This document shows positions 36,070-46,056 of a stretch of 64,000 bases of DNA, in pieces. This DNA is from Helicobacter rappini (lineage in GTDB: Bacteria > Campylobacterota > Campylobacteria > Campylobacterales > Helicobacteraceae). The stretch's first letter is position 1; each line of letters begins with the position of its first letter. Location of the stretch: contig NZ_FZPK01000005.1 of the NCBI RefSeq assembly GCF_900198625.1, positions 1 to 64,000 of the forward strand. The letters are read 5' to 3'. The position numbers were made by a program, and so were the translations under genes. The notes under the pieces are model-generated. The model made no database searches, was not told the origin of the DNA, and worked only from the letters and a program-made list of their open reading frames with translations.

Positions 36070-38325
36070 ATGGGCAATATTTTAGGATTTCCACGAGTTG
36101 GACAAAATAGAGAGTTAAAAAAGGCGTTGGAGAGCTTTTGGAGTGGCAAAAGCACACAAAGTGATTTAGAATCTGTGGCAAAGGCATTGCGAGAAAAGCA
36201 CTGGGCGGAGCAAAAGGATTTGGATTTTGTATGTGTGAATGACTTTAGCTTGTATGATAATGTGCTAGATTTAGCATACTCGTTAAACGCAAAACCTAAA
36301 CGATTTAAGGATTTAAGCGGGTTAGAGGGCTATTTTGCAATGGCAAGAGGGCATAAGAATGGCGTGGCTTGTGAGATGACAAAGTGGTTTAATACAAACT
36401 ATCACTATGTCGTGCCAGAGCTAAGTGAAGATGATAACTACAAGGCAGATATAAGCAATATTAAAGCCTATTATAATGAAGCAAAAGCACTAGGTTTCAA
36501 TCCTAAAATCTCACTCATTGGGCTTTTTACATTTTTTGGGCTAAGTAAGATTGCAAATGGGAATCCTACTGCGATTTTTAATAAGCTAAAAGCGGCGTAT
36601 TTGGAGTTAATAAAAGAAATTGCAAAGCTAGATTCTAAAGTCGTTATTGAGTTTAGTGAGCCGCTTTTTGTGCGTGGGCTAAACAAAGAGATTTTTAGTG
36701 GCATTGATATAGAATCTGAAGTATTAAATGTTTATAACGCCATTGCAGATAGCGGCATACAGGCGATTGTAAGCACATTTTTTGAGCATAGCAATGAGCT
36801 TACAAAAATCCTTGTAAAGTCAAAAGTTGCAGGGCTTGGGCTTGACTTTATCTATGGGGAGAAAAATAAAGAGAGTTTAGATTTAATCGCACAGAGTGAT
36901 AAGATTCTCTACGCGGGGGTTGTTGATGGGCGAAATATTTGGGTAGCAGATATTGAATCTAAGCTTAAACTTTTAGAATCTATTAGTGCGATTGTGCCAA
37001 AAGATAGGGTTGTAGTGAGTGCTTCTTGCTCACTTTTGCACCTGCCTTTTAGTAAAGAGGGAGAAAATAAGATTGAAAAAGAGATTTTATCGTGGCTAAG
37101 CTTTGCTAGAGAGAAGATTACTGAGCTTTGTGCGATAGAAAAGGCGTATAGAGGGAGCTTAGATTCTGCTACACAAAGCTTTTTAGAGCAGAATAAAGCG
37201 ATAAATCAATCTCGCAAAAACTCTAGTAAAACGCATAATACAACTATACGCCAAAGAGTAGAATCTTATAGTATAAAAGAGCGAAGTCTGCCTTTTAAAG
37301 AACGCATTAAGATTCAAAAAGAAGCTTTTCACTTCCCACTTTTGCCAACCACAACGATTGGCTCATTCCCGCAAACTAGCGAAATAAGGGCATTGCGTCT
37401 AGGCTATAAAAAGGGCGAGATAAACAAGGCAGAGTATGAAAAAGGCATAAAGGCGTATATCAAGGATTGCGTGGAATTTCAAGATTCTATTGGGCTTGAT
37501 GTGTTGGTGCACGGGGAGCCGGAGCGAAATGATATGGTGGAGTATTTTGGAGAGCAGTTAAGCGGCTTTGTGTTTAGCGCAAATGCGTGGGTGCAAAGCT
37601 ATGGTAGCCGCTGTGTGAAGCCCCCTATCATTTATGGCGATGTGGAGCGTCCTAAGGCGATGACGATTGAGTGGATAACTTACGCGCAAAGTCTTACGCA
37701 AAAAGTGATGAAAGGAATGCTAACCGGTCCTGTAACGATTTTAAACTGGAGCTTTGTGCGTGATGACTTGAGTAGAAAGGAAGTCTGCGAGCAGTTGGCT
37801 TTGTGTATTGCCGATGAGATTGATGACTTGCAAAAGGCGGGGATTAAAGTTATACAAGTTGATGAAGCGGCATTCAAAGAGGGCTATCCTTTGAGAGCTG
37901 AAAATATCAAGGATTATGAATCTTGGGCGTTGTCGTGCTTTAAAACTTCTGTGGCGATTGCTACGCCAAAGACGCAGATTCACACGCATATGTGTTATAG
38001 CGAGTTTAATGACATTATTAAAACCATTGAAGCCCTTGATGCCGATGTGATTAGCATTGAGACTGCACGAAGTGGCAATGAGCTACTAAAAGTCTTTAAG
38101 CAAGTAGGCTATACAAATGAAGTGGGACCGGGCGTATATGACATACATAGCCCTAGAATCCCAAGTGTTGAAGAGCTAGTAACACAGATTAACGCTCTAC
38201 TTGAAGTGTTGCCAAAAGAGCAGCTATGGATAAATCCAGATTGTGGGCTAAAAACTAGGAAGTGGGAAGAGGTGAAGCCAAGTCTGCAAAATATAGTAGA
38301 GGCAGTGAAAAAAGTGCGTGGCTAG
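36070..38325 (+). CDS. metE: Cobalamin-independent methionine synthase
   Basis: Transfers the methyl group of 5-methyltetrahydropteroyl-glutamate to homocysteine without B12. The 751-residue length is normal. It starts MGNILGFPRVGQNRELKKAL. The catalytic half has TTTIGSFPQTSEIRALRLGY, VQVDEAAFKEGYPLR-like folate contacts and the zinc ligands in HMCYSEF and INPDCGLKTR. AAAAAGGAAAC precedes the ATG. With metF downstream it makes a complete methyl-supply route, so the strain can probably make methionine from homocysteine. Confidence 0.97.
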   Translation: MGNILGFPRVGQNRELKKALESFWSGKSTQSDLESVAKALREKHWAEQKDLDFVCVNDFSLYDNVLDLAYSLNAKPKRFKDLSGLEGYFAMARGHKNGVACEMTKWFNTNYHYVVPELSEDDNYKADISNIKAYYNEAKALGFNPKISLIGLFTFFGLSKIANGNPTAIFNKLKAAYLELIKEIAKLDSKVVIEFSEPLFVRGLNKEIFSGIDIESEVLNVYNAIADSGIQAIVSTFFEHSNELTKILVKSKVAGLGLDFIYGEKNKESLDLIAQSDKILYAGVVDGRNIWVADIESKLKLLESISAIVPKDRVVVSASCSLLHLPFSKEGENKIEKEILSWLSFAREKITELCAIEKAYRGSLDSATQSFLEQNKAINQSRKNSSKTHNTTIRQRVESYSIKERSLPFKERIKIQKEAFHFPLLPTTTIGSFPQTSEIRALRLGYKKGEINKAEYEKGIKAYIKDCVEFQDSIGLDVLVHGEPERNDMVEYFGEQLSGFVFSANAWVQSYGSRCVKPPIIYGDVERPKAMTIEWITYAQSLTQKVMKGMLTGPVTILNWSFVRDDLSRKEVCEQLALCIADEIDDLQKAGIKVIQVDEAAFKEGYPLRAENIKDYESWALSCFKTSVAIATPKTQIHTHMCYSEFNDIIKTIEALDADVISIETARSGNELLKVFKQVGYTNEVGPGVYDIHSPRIPSVEELVTQINALLEVLPKEQLWINPDCGLKTRKWEEVKPSLQNIVEAVKKVRG

Positions 38326-38345
38326 GGCATTCAGTATTGAGCGAT

Positions 38346-38425
38346 AAATCGGCGATTCTGCGTTCGCCAACTGCGGCACTTACGCTGAAGTAAGCTTCTT
38401 GTTGGCTCACTTGAAACGCCGATTT
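38346..38425. repeat. Nested three-tier palindrome
   Basis: AAATCGGCG (38346-38354) pairs with CGCCGATTT (38417-38425). Inside it, GCCAAC (38366-38371) pairs with GTTGGC (38401-38406). Inside that, CTTAC (38379-38383) pairs with GTAAG (38390-38394). The internal loops are nearly symmetric (11/10 and 7/6 bases). All stems are perfect. It starts 20 bases after the metE stop. Confidence 0.65.
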
Positions 38426-38629
38426 ACTAAAGAAACCTGCTGTGGCTTCGCCTTGCACCGCTTCGCTGGTTTTCTCATCTCAATCCTTAGAATGCCAAGA
38501 TTCAAACAATGTGGATTCTAGCATTGCAGAATCTTACGCAAATTCTATGTTTTTTGTCATTTTGAGCCTTTGAAAAAGACGAAAAATCTAAAAGGCTTAG
38601 AATCTCAATCAGATTCCACAATCGCCAAA

Positions 38630-38880
38630 GTGGCAAAGCACGACTTTGCCACCATAAAAATCAATGTTACACGCAAAGCGTGTAAGTCCCACTCTCGCCC
38701 CTCTCGTGGTGTGTAGCTTTGGGAATAAGGTGGCAGCAGTGCCACCGCCAAAGCGAAGTGTGATAGGGAATAGCGAGGCTCTCCCCTTGATTGCCGATGT
38801 AGCTTTGCAAATCCCGTAAGGGTAAAAAGTGGCGACTTTTTCGGGGCTAAGGGGAGCGGGGAGGGGATAAACCCCTTTTT
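38630..38880. repeat. Array of five short perfect hairpins
   Basis: In order: GTGGCAAAG/CTTTGCCAC (38630-38652), TTACACGC/GCGTGTAA (38667-38685), CTTTGG with inner GGTGGCA/TGCCACC (38717-38753), AAAAAGT/ACTTTTT (38824-38841), and GGGG/CCCC followed by TTTTT (38863-38880). The last has the form of a terminator on the plus strand and lies about 95 bases before metF. Confidence 0.6.
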
Positions 38881-38974
38881 GCGAAAAAAAGAAAGCATAG
38901 AAAAATAAAGAGAAATTAGAAAATTTAGCAAGTGGCAGGAGATTCGTAAAAAACTAAAATAAAAAGGATAGAAA

Positions 38975-39874
38975 ATGTTAGAGCAACTCATCACTAAACT
39001 CCAAAGTAACGAGCCATTTTTAAGCGTAGAAGTCTCGCCAAGCCTTAGCTCTACAATCGGGCAAAGCGTAATAGATGAGTTAGAATCTTTAAGCCAAGCA
39101 GATTGTTTTGTTTGCACAGATTCCCCACTTGCACGGCTCAAACCCTCTTCAATCCTAAGCTCTATCAAGCTACAAAATGCCCTAAAAAAGCCCTTAATCT
39201 GCACGCTTTCAATGCGAGATAGAAACTCCATTGCCTTGTGTGGCGATATTTTGGGGGCAAATGAGTTTGGACTTCGCTCCTTTTTAAGTCTTAGTGGCGA
39301 TGGGGTGAAAAATGGCGATTGTGCGGGGGCTAAGGGCGTATTTGAAGAAAGTTCTCTAAAACTAGGCAGGATTATAGATGGGCTAAATCAAGGCATAGCA
39401 GCAAATGGCAAGGTGCTAAAGAATAGCGTGGAGACAATCTATAATTTTTCAGTCATTAATTCCTATGCCAACAACACAGAATCTTTAAAAAAGAAAATGC
39501 TAAAAAAGCTTAGTAATTCAGCGGTGCAAGGGCTTTTTACTCAACCTGTATTCTCACTTGAAGGCGCAAGGTTTTTGCTTGAGAGTTTGGAATCTATAAA
39601 TAAAGAGTTAGGGCAAAACTGCGTGATGATTCTAGGATTTTTCCCTGTATTAAGCTATAAAGTAGCCTTATTCTTGCGGGATAAACTGCCCGGCGTGTAT
39701 ATCCCAGATGAATGGGTGCAAAAGCTAGAAAAGGCGAGTATTAAAGGCAAAGAAGTTGAGCGAAAAGTGGGCTTAGAGCTTTCAAGGGAGCTTTTTAAGG
39801 ATTTACAAACATTGCATAATAAATTCCACTTTATGAGTGCGAATAAACCGAGTTTGCTAAGGGAGTTTGTGTAA
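38975..39874 (+). CDS. metF: Methylenetetrahydrofolate reductase (MetF-like)
   Basis: A 299-residue TIM-barrel protein of the MetF family, which makes the 5-methyl-tetrahydrofolate used by MetE. It shows the N-terminal FLSVEVSPSLSSTIGQSVID, the LICTLSMRDRNSIALCGDIL active-region pattern, LSLSGDG and FFPVLSYKVALFLRDKLPGV. It is more diverged from E. coli MetF than most genes here, as is common in this phylum. AAAAGGA precedes the ATG. It lies downstream of metE on the same strand, across 650 bases of palindromic DNA, and may depend on its own promoter. Confidence 0.85.
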   Translation: MLEQLITKLQSNEPFLSVEVSPSLSSTIGQSVIDELESLSQADCFVCTDSPLARLKPSSILSSIKLQNALKKPLICTLSMRDRNSIALCGDILGANEFGLRSFLSLSGDGVKNGDCAGAKGVFEESSLKLGRIIDGLNQGIAANGKVLKNSVETIYNFSVINSYANNTESLKKKMLKKLSNSAVQGLFTQPVFSLEGARFLLESLESINKELGQNCVMILGFFPVLSYKVALFLRDKLPGVYIPDEWVQKLEKASIKGKEVERKVGLELSRELFKDLQTLHNKFHFMSANKPSLLREFV

Positions 39875-40424
39875 AGATTTGCCTTTTACCTAACTTGTCT
39901 TTCAAAATTAGGGTCATATCAGCACTACCGCCAAACTAATTGCTAGAAATCGCATAAGCTTTGCCATCTTACTCTTGCTGCTTTCTGTATCTATCAACAA
40001 GTTTGTGAAGCAATAAGTCTTTCTTTATGTATTTGCCTTTGTTGCTAGAAAAAATGTTAAGCTTTCTGCTACATATCTGGATTGCCATGCTTACTATCGC
40101 TTGTATCTGCACAGATTATTATTGCCATTTCATACAAGGATTTATTGCTTGTATATATTTGTTTGTGCATTATTTTTTCATATCGTATAATGTCGCATTG
40201 GAATATAATATTGTAAGGCAAGAGTTCACATAAAAAATGATTTTCTACGCGTTATTGGTATATAAAGGGACATGCATAGTTTACGCTTATAAAATAAAGC
40301 TTTTAAAAATAATCATGTAGCCAAAAAGGCAAAGGAAGAAATGCTATCAATTAAAGCAAAGTATGCTAAAATTAGCCACGCGATAATTAGCTTACAAGAT
40401 AAAACACAAACAAAAGGATTAAAT
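39875..40424. other. Intergenic region, nothing supported
   Basis: A 68-codon plus-strand frame at 40027-40233 is Cys/Phe/Tyr-rich and lacks a ribosome site, so I do not call it. I see no RNA gene or strong hairpin. An in-frame ATG upstream of kdsD (40341) belongs to this stretch but is unlikely to be used. Confidence 0.45.
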
Positions 40425-41396
40425 ATGAAAACTTATGATTTTAAAGCAATTTTTATGCAGACTTTGCATGACGAAGGTAATGCACTTTTAGCGTATAGTG
40501 GGGATTTGGGCGATTTAGATTCTATTATTAGGCTTATAATAAATATGAAAGGTAAGCTCGTGCTTATAGGAGTAGGCAAAAGCGGGCTAGTCGCACAAAA
40601 AATTTCAGCAACACTCTCAAGCACAGGCACACCAAGCATTTTTTTGCATCCCACAGAAGCTATGCATGGTGATTTAGGCGTATTGCAAAAAGATGATTGC
40701 GTGTTAGCGATTAGTTATAGTGGTGAGAGCGAGGAGATTGTAGCAATTTTACCACATATTAGACGCATGGGACTGCCTATCATTACTATGTCAAAGTCAA
40801 AAAAGTCGCGTATGTCTATGCTTGGCGATTATTTTCTGCCCTTAATTATAGAAAGGGAGGCATGCCCTTTGCAAACTGCCCCCACGACTTCCACCACGCT
40901 TACACTTGCCTTGGGCGACTCTCTTGCTGTGTGTCTTATGAGGGCTAGGGGCTTTAGTAAGAGTGATTTTGCAAGTTTTCATCCCGGTGGAAGTTTGGGT
41001 CGTATGCTTTTTATCAAAGTGAGCGATATTATGCAGACGCAGAATCTCCCCTTACTTGATACTGCGATGAGTTTGCGTGATGCGATTAGTGTTATGACAA
41101 ACGGGCGTTTAGGAAATGCGTTTTTTGTAGATTCTAATCATAAATTGCTTGGTGTGCTGAGTGATGGCGATTTAAGACGAGCTATGTTTGACAAGGATTT
41201 TAGCTTAGAATCTAGTGCTTTTTCTTATGCTACAAAAAATCCAAAAGCACTTTATGATAGCGGTATGCTTGCATTTGATGCTTTAAAAATTATTGAAGAT
41301 TCTAAGATTCAGATATTACCTATTTTAACACAAGAGGGTGTGCTGGAGGGTGTTATTCATATGCATGATTTAATCCAAGCTGGGTTTTGTAAATAG
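40425..41396 (+). CDS. kdsD: Arabinose-5-phosphate isomerase (KpsF/GutQ family)
   Basis: Converts ribulose 5-phosphate to arabinose 5-phosphate, the first step to Kdo for lipopolysaccharide. The 323-residue product has an N-terminal SIS domain (VLIGVGKSGLVAQKISATLS, TEAMHGDLGVLQKDD, SYSGESEEI) and two C-terminal CBS repeats (about 205-323, with DGDLRRAM). The start MKTYDFKAIF has AAAGGA upstream; the longer frame would add 28 residues not typical of the family. Monocistronic. Confidence 0.95.
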   Translation: MKTYDFKAIFMQTLHDEGNALLAYSGDLGDLDSIIRLIINMKGKLVLIGVGKSGLVAQKISATLSSTGTPSIFLHPTEAMHGDLGVLQKDDCVLAISYSGESEEIVAILPHIRRMGLPIITMSKSKKSRMSMLGDYFLPLIIEREACPLQTAPTTSTTLTLALGDSLAVCLMRARGFSKSDFASFHPGGSLGRMLFIKVSDIMQTQNLPLLDTAMSLRDAISVMTNGRLGNAFFVDSNHKLLGVLSDGDLRRAMFDKDFSLESSAFSYATKNPKALYDSGMLAFDALKIIEDSKIQILPILTQEGVLEGVIHMHDLIQAGFCK

Positions 41397-41843
41397 TATT
41401 GTATTTTGATAAAAATGTCATATAATACTATATGAATACTCAAACATAATCAATCCTTTTCAATATCTGTTAATTATTTTTCAAATATTACACTTAGCCA
41501 TTTTTCGATCTTTTGTTTGATTGTATATATTATTTATGTGTGAATCGGCATATATACATAAACATTGTCAATGTGTATTGGATATGTTACATATAAGGAA
41601 TTGTATATATAGGCACATATTAAGCGACTTTTTTTGAGTTTAAAAAAGACTAGCTTATTGGTGTTTGCAGTTATATAGGAGCGACAAGAAGCAAACTGCA
41701 CCTTACAACAGTTATCTTGAATCCTAATAAGCCTAAAAAATAATTGTTTATCATACTTTTCCATATTTTTCTAAGCATTAGCCCAAATATACCTGTGAGC
41801 TATGTTTACCATACAAGAATACTTTTTTAATACAAATAAAAAC
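41397..41843. other. Intergenic region, nothing supported
   Basis: An AT-rich stretch between the convergent kdsD and pbp1A genes. A CTTTTTT/AAAAAAG stem near 41628-41650 may end transcription. A 76-codon minus-strand frame at 41534-41764 (start MEKYDKQLF) has no ribosome site and an odd Cys/Tyr composition, so it is left uncalled. Confidence 0.4.
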
Positions 41844-43916
41844 CTAAAATATAATATTATCCGCTTCTTTTAGACGCTCTTGTTGTTCTATTTGCTCATA
41901 ATTAATGCGTGAAGTATCTGTATAGTAGATGATTTCATCGCCAATTCTTTGTTGATACACGCCACTTGGTGTTCTAAAATTTCTTTGCATACCCGGATTA
42001 ATCTCTAAGGCTTTTTGCATAAAGTCAGCAAAAACTGGTGCAGAAATATTTCCTCCATACGCACCACCGCCAATTGGCATATTATCATCTCTACCATACC
42101 ACACTATTGCTTGCAAATCGGGCGTATAGCCGCAAAACCATACATCTCTAGATTGATTTGAAGTTCCAGTTTTTCCTGCAATTTGTAAGCCATTCACTTT
42201 AGCACGATAACCCGTGCCTTTTTGCACGGTGTTTCGCAAAATCGATGTAATTAAAAATGCTTGCTGTGGTGTAGTAACACTCTGCTGCGTGGTTTGAAAC
42301 AAAATCTCTTTTCCTTGCGGATCTATAATCTTTGCGACTACATAAGGCTTTACAATCGTGCCTCCATTTGAAAAAAGACTATATTGCATAGCAGCTTTCA
42401 TGGGCGATAACGAAAGGCTTCCAAGCACAACGGTTAAATCCTTTGGAAAGTTTTCAAAACCAAAAGATTCTAATCCTGCATATAACGCATTTTCGGTAAT
42501 CTTTAACGCGGTATCAATGGCAGGGATATTTAATGACTTTTCAAGTGCAGTCTGCATGGTAACAGGTCCTAAAAATTTACGCGTGTCATTATTTGGTTGC
42601 CATAGCTTAGAGCCGCCGCCAAACCTTTTTGGAGAATCGATGACAATCTCAGCAGGTGAATAACCTTTATCAAACGCAAGTTGATATACAAAAGGCTTCA
42701 TGGTGCTACCAAACTGCCTATTTGTTTGGGTGGCACGATTGAATGAACTTTTATTATGATTTATGCCACCAACCATCGCTAAAACTTCACCTGTGTGTGG
42801 GTTTGTAACAACAATTGCTCCATTTAGCGTTGTGGCACTTTGTTCCCTTAGCTCATCTATGTCAGAATCTGTTAGTTTTGGTTTTTTTTGCCAGCTTCTT
42901 ACATTCTGCTCTCGCTCTATGATTCTGTATTGAATATTTTCATATCCTTTGAGCAGGGCTTCTCGTGCAGCCTCTTGATAGTCAAGATCGATGGTTAGAT
43001 AGATCTTGTATCCACCCGATTTTAAATCCTTAATATCAGCCAACTCACGCAACGCTTCATCAACTACATAGGGGGCTTTATTCTGCGTTAGTGTTTGATT
43101 ATATACTTTTGGGACTTCTTTTACTGCTTGATGAAATTCAGCTTGTGAGATCCAACCAAGCTCATACATACGCTTGAGTATGGCATTTGCACGATTAAGT
43201 GAGTTTTTTAAATGCTTTGTCGGATCATATTTTACTGGAGATTTTGGTAAGCCAACAAGCATCGCAATCTCTTTTAGCGTTAGCTCATTAAGACTCTTTT
43301 TAAAATAGCCAAGTGCCGCAGTCTTTATACCATAGTATCCATGCCCTAAAAAGATATAATTAAGATATCTTTCTAGTATCTCTTCCTTAGTTAATACCTG
43401 CTCGGCACGAATAGATAGCAAAAACTCTTTTAGCTTTCTATCTAGCGTTCTATCGCTTGTTAAAAGCATATTTTTAACAAGCTGCTGAGTGAGTGTGCTG
43501 CCCCCCTCCATGTAGCGCATATTTACCACATTTTTAAAAACAGCACGCATAATCGCATCAAAATTCACACCATCATGCTCAAAAAACATAGTATCTTCAA
43601 CCGCTAGTAATGCTTCTATAATGCGACCGGGTATCTCATCATATTTCACATAGAATCTATACTCTTCATCAAAGAGATTAGCGACTAAACGACCTTTAGA
43701 ATCAAATACTTGCGTAACTTCATTTGGATGATAGTCAATCATCGCATGTACTTGTGGCGATAACTCTTTGTAAAGCTGGTATCCATAATAGCCCACTACA
43801 CACATTATAACCGCAGATAATGCGAGAAAAACATAAAAAAATATGCTAAAAACTCTAAAAACACCCTTAGTTTTTTTCGGCGTTTCATATATGTCATCAA
43901 GCTGTGCTGCTGCCAT
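41844..43916 (-). CDS. pbp1A: Penicillin-binding protein 1A
   Basis: A bifunctional peptidoglycan synthase of about 690 residues. A short cytoplasmic tail and membrane anchor (about 23-45) lead to the GT51 domain (EDTMFFEHDGVNFDAIMRAV, EGGSTLTQQLVKNMLL). The transpeptidase follows, with active Ser in FGSTMKPFVYQ, SLN in EKSLNIPAID, and KTGTS. The ATG of MAAAQLDDIY is preferred; an in-frame TTG 15 bases upstream overlaps the ribosome-site region. In H. pylori changes in this protein reduce amoxicillin susceptibility; I did not assess individual positions. Confidence 0.97.
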   Translation of the reverse strand: MAAAQLDDIYETPKKTKGVFRVFSIFFYVFLALSAVIMCVVGYYGYQLYKELSPQVHAMIDYHPNEVTQVFDSKGRLVANLFDEEYRFYVKYDEIPGRIIEALLAVEDTMFFEHDGVNFDAIMRAVFKNVVNMRYMEGGSTLTQQLVKNMLLTSDRTLDRKLKEFLLSIRAEQVLTKEEILERYLNYIFLGHGYYGIKTAALGYFKKSLNELTLKEIAMLVGLPKSPVKYDPTKHLKNSLNRANAILKRMYELGWISQAEFHQAVKEVPKVYNQTLTQNKAPYVVDEALRELADIKDLKSGGYKIYLTIDLDYQEAAREALLKGYENIQYRIIEREQNVRSWQKKPKLTDSDIDELREQSATTLNGAIVVTNPHTGEVLAMVGGINHNKSSFNRATQTNRQFGSTMKPFVYQLAFDKGYSPAEIVIDSPKRFGGGSKLWQPNNDTRKFLGPVTMQTALEKSLNIPAIDTALKITENALYAGLESFGFENFPKDLTVVLGSLSLSPMKAAMQYSLFSNGGTIVKPYVVAKIIDPQGKEILFQTTQQSVTTPQQAFLITSILRNTVQKGTGYRAKVNGLQIAGKTGTSNQSRDVWFCGYTPDLQAIVWYGRDDNMPIGGGAYGGNISAPVFADFMQKALEINPGMQRNFRTPSGVYQQRIGDEIIYYTDTSRINYEQIEQQERLKEADNIIF

Positions 43917-44285
43917 TATCCCTAATCCCAAATATTTTTAGATTCTAAAATACCATTCCGACGGCAAAAAACATAATGAAAATATTTTTACATTACTTGC
44001 TATCATGTAAAAAATCCTAGCATATTCTTACATTCTAAGCATGCTATTTAGAATCATCGCCATAGCTAAAAAGGTCCAATATATACTAAAGACAATATGT
44101 TGTCTATCTTTATCTTAGAATCTAAATAAACTTTCTCTACAAACTCCATTTATTGCCAAACAGAAGTCAAAGTAAAAGCTAACTGCCTAGAATCTAAAGT
44201 AATATAAAGAGATTCTTAAACATACTCATAAACTCTTGTTGCATGTCTAAAAATTGCTTACAATGTAAAAACCTAACAATAGAAA
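43917..44285. other. Intergenic region rich in heptamers
   Basis: Several AGATTCT/AGAATCT copies lie here (for example in TTTTTAGATTCTAAAAT, CTTAGAATCTAAAT and CCTAGAATCTAAAG). No ORF with a ribosome site and no RNA gene is seen. It contains the pbp1A promoter region. Confidence 0.5.
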
Positions 44286-44477
44286 TTATTTACTCTTTTT
44301 CTTTAAAGTTCGCAATGTTGAAGCTGCAACTTTAATGCGGATAGAAGTGCCATCTTCAAGCTTCAAACGCATACTTCTAAGGTTTGGGAGACTTCTTTTT
44401 TTAGTCTTATTATTCGCATGGCTCACATTGCAACCAACCATAACGCCTTTTCCAGTAATATCACATCTTCGTGCCAT
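44286..44477 (-). CDS. rpmB: 50S ribosomal protein L28
   Basis: A 63-residue basic protein of the large subunit. It begins [20 protein letters not shown], with the pattern NRSHA-like [15 protein letters not shown] following, and ends [10 protein letters not shown]. It has only one N-terminal Cys plus C16, so it is not the four-Cys zinc form. Small, single gene between def and pbp1A. Confidence 0.96.
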   Translation of the reverse strand: MARRCDITGKGVMVGCNVSHANNKTKKRSLPNLRSMRLKLEDGTSIRIKVAASTLRTLKKKSK

Positions 44478-44543
44478 AAAATATCCTTGTTATTAAAAAT
44501 AAAGCTTTGATTGTATCTTATAAAGACTTATATACGGCTTAAA

Positions 44544-45059
44544 TTATGCGCTTTTCTTACTCTTTTTTAACTCTTTTTCAAATTTCTTTCGTTTTAGTAA
44601 AGGTAGTTTATCTACAAATAAGATTCCATTTAAATGATCCATTTCATGCTGCAAGGCAACTGCCATAAAGTCATTAAATATATTTTCATGCGTAACACCA
44701 AATCTATCTTGATATTTGACTTTTATTTGACTAAAACGACTGACTTCTTCATAGAATCCGGGCACAGATAAACAGCCCTCATTCCATAGAATTTCACCTT
44801 CAGCATGTAAAATAACAGGATTAATAATCTCAAGCAAATCCTCTTTATACTGCGTATTATCCTCTTCTCTTGGTATATTAATAATTAGCACCCGCAGGGG
44901 CTTTGCTACTTGTATCGCGGCTAATCCCACGCCATTATGCTCCATCATAGTCTCATACATAGAATCTAAAAATTCATGCAATGCGTTATCAAAAACTTGA
45001 ACTTCTTTTGAAATCGTGCGTAATATTTTATTTGGATAATGAATGACTTCTAAAACCAT
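44544..45059 (-). CDS. def: Peptide deformylase
   Basis: Removes the formyl group from nascent proteins. All three metal-site motifs are present: [17 protein letters not shown] with the Cys ligand, and QHEMDHLNG with both His ligands and the catalytic Glu. From the start [13 protein letters not shown] the protein has 171 residues, normal for the family. GGAG precedes this ATG; the longer frame upstream is hydrophobic and unrelated. Divergent from tatD. Confidence 0.97.
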   Translation of the reverse strand: MVLEVIHYPNKILRTISKEVQVFDNALHEFLDSMYETMMEHNGVGLAAIQVAKPLRVLIINIPREEDNTQYKEDLLEIINPVILHAEGEILWNEGCLSVPGFYEEVSRFSQIKVKYQDRFGVTHENIFNDFMAVALQHEMDHLNGILFVDKLPLLKRKKFEKELKKSKKSA

Positions 45060-45189
45060 AAAAATACTCCAAATGCAAACTAAAAACAACATTTTATCCA
45101 AAAATAGCTTACAAGTAAATGTAAAAATAGATTCAATATGTAACTTTTGGTAGCTATAATATCGCTTTATTTTTACAACCGGAGTAATT

Positions 45190-46008
45190 ATGATTGATAC
45201 GCATATCCATCTTGATTCTAAAGATTTTAGCAATGATTTAGCCCAAGTGCTAGAGAGAGCAAAAATAAATAATATAGAATCTTTTATAATACCCGCTGCC
45301 TCCTTTCATACGCTAAAGGACGCACAAAGCATTGCAAATACGCATGAAAATATCTATTATGCAGTGGGAATCCACCCCTGCCACGCTGATGAAATGTATC
45401 TAGACACCACAAGTAAAACCTTAAATAATCATGTGCTAGAATCCTTGCAAGATTCCATAAATTCGCCAAAATGCAAAGCCATTGGGGAATGCGGACTTGA
45501 CTTTTATCACATTGAAAAAGATGATACAAACGCAATCGATATGCAAATACAAGTTTTTCATACACAAATAGAATGGGCGATAAAATATAATTTGCCCTTA
45601 ATCTTGCATGTAAGAGATTCTAAAGATAGTTATGAAGCAAGCAAGGAGGTCGCTAAGATTCTAACGCATTATATACAAAGGGGCGATAAGATTCGCGGTG
45701 TGTTTCATTGTTACAACGCATGTGAAGAGTTGCTTAATTTTAGAGAATCTTTTTACTATGGGATAGGGGGCATTATCACTTTTAAAAATGCACATGACCT
45801 GCTTTCTGTAACGCCAAAGATTCCACTATCAAAAATAGTGTTAGAAACTGATGCCCCATATCTTGCCCCCACGCCACACAGAGGAAAAAGAAATGAGTCA
45901 AGCTTTCTCATACATATCGCAGAAAAGCTTAGTGAAGTCCTAAATACCACCACCAATGAGATTATAAGACAAACTACAAGTAATGCGAAAATGCTGTTTG
46001 GAATCTAG
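45190..46008 (+). CDS. tatD: TatD-family metal-dependent deoxyribonuclease
   Basis: A 272-residue TIM-barrel hydrolase with the complete metal site: HIHLDS at the start, [27 protein letters not shown] and [10 protein letters not shown]. TatD proteins are 3'-5' nucleases in DNA repair and quality control, and the YcfH/YabD branch has the same motifs. ACCGGAG precedes the ATG. Monocistronic, convergent with the Fe-S protein gene. Confidence 0.95.
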   Translation: MIDTHIHLDSKDFSNDLAQVLERAKINNIESFIIPAASFHTLKDAQSIANTHENIYYAVGIHPCHADEMYLDTTSKTLNNHVLESLQDSINSPKCKAIGECGLDFYHIEKDDTNAIDMQIQVFHTQIEWAIKYNLPLILHVRDSKDSYEASKEVAKILTHYIQRGDKIRGVFHCYNACEELLNFRESFYYGIGGIITFKNAHDLLSVTPKIPLSKIVLETDAPYLAPTPHRGKRNESSFLIHIAEKLSEVLNTTTNEIIRQTTSNAKMLFGI

Positions 46009-46056
46009 TTTTCATTAAATCACAACAAATGGTGCAACGCCTTAACACTTCTGCAA

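Larger units (their letters stand above)
38326..38974. other. Palindrome-rich region between metE and metF
   Basis: About 650 bases, visibly richer in G and C than its surroundings, contain a three-tier nested palindrome (38346-38425), a dispersed-repeat copy (38548-38600) and five consecutive short perfect hairpins (38630-38880). A minus-strand frame crosses part of it into metF, but its Ser/Leu/Phe-rich product looks like a shadow. Confidence 0.6.

Noticed and set aside
38605-39231. 208-codon minus-strand frame across the metE-metF gap
   Set aside because: It overlaps the metF 5' part and the hairpin array, has a Ser/Leu/Phe-rich shadow composition and no ribosome site. The palindromes explain the open frame.
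40027-40233. 68-codon plus-strand frame before kdsD
   Set aside because: Hydrophobic and Cys/Tyr-rich, no ribosome site, no recognisable homology.
41534-41764. 76-codon minus-strand frame between kdsD and pbp1A
   Set aside because: No ribosome site and atypical composition; kept only as a note in the gap entry.
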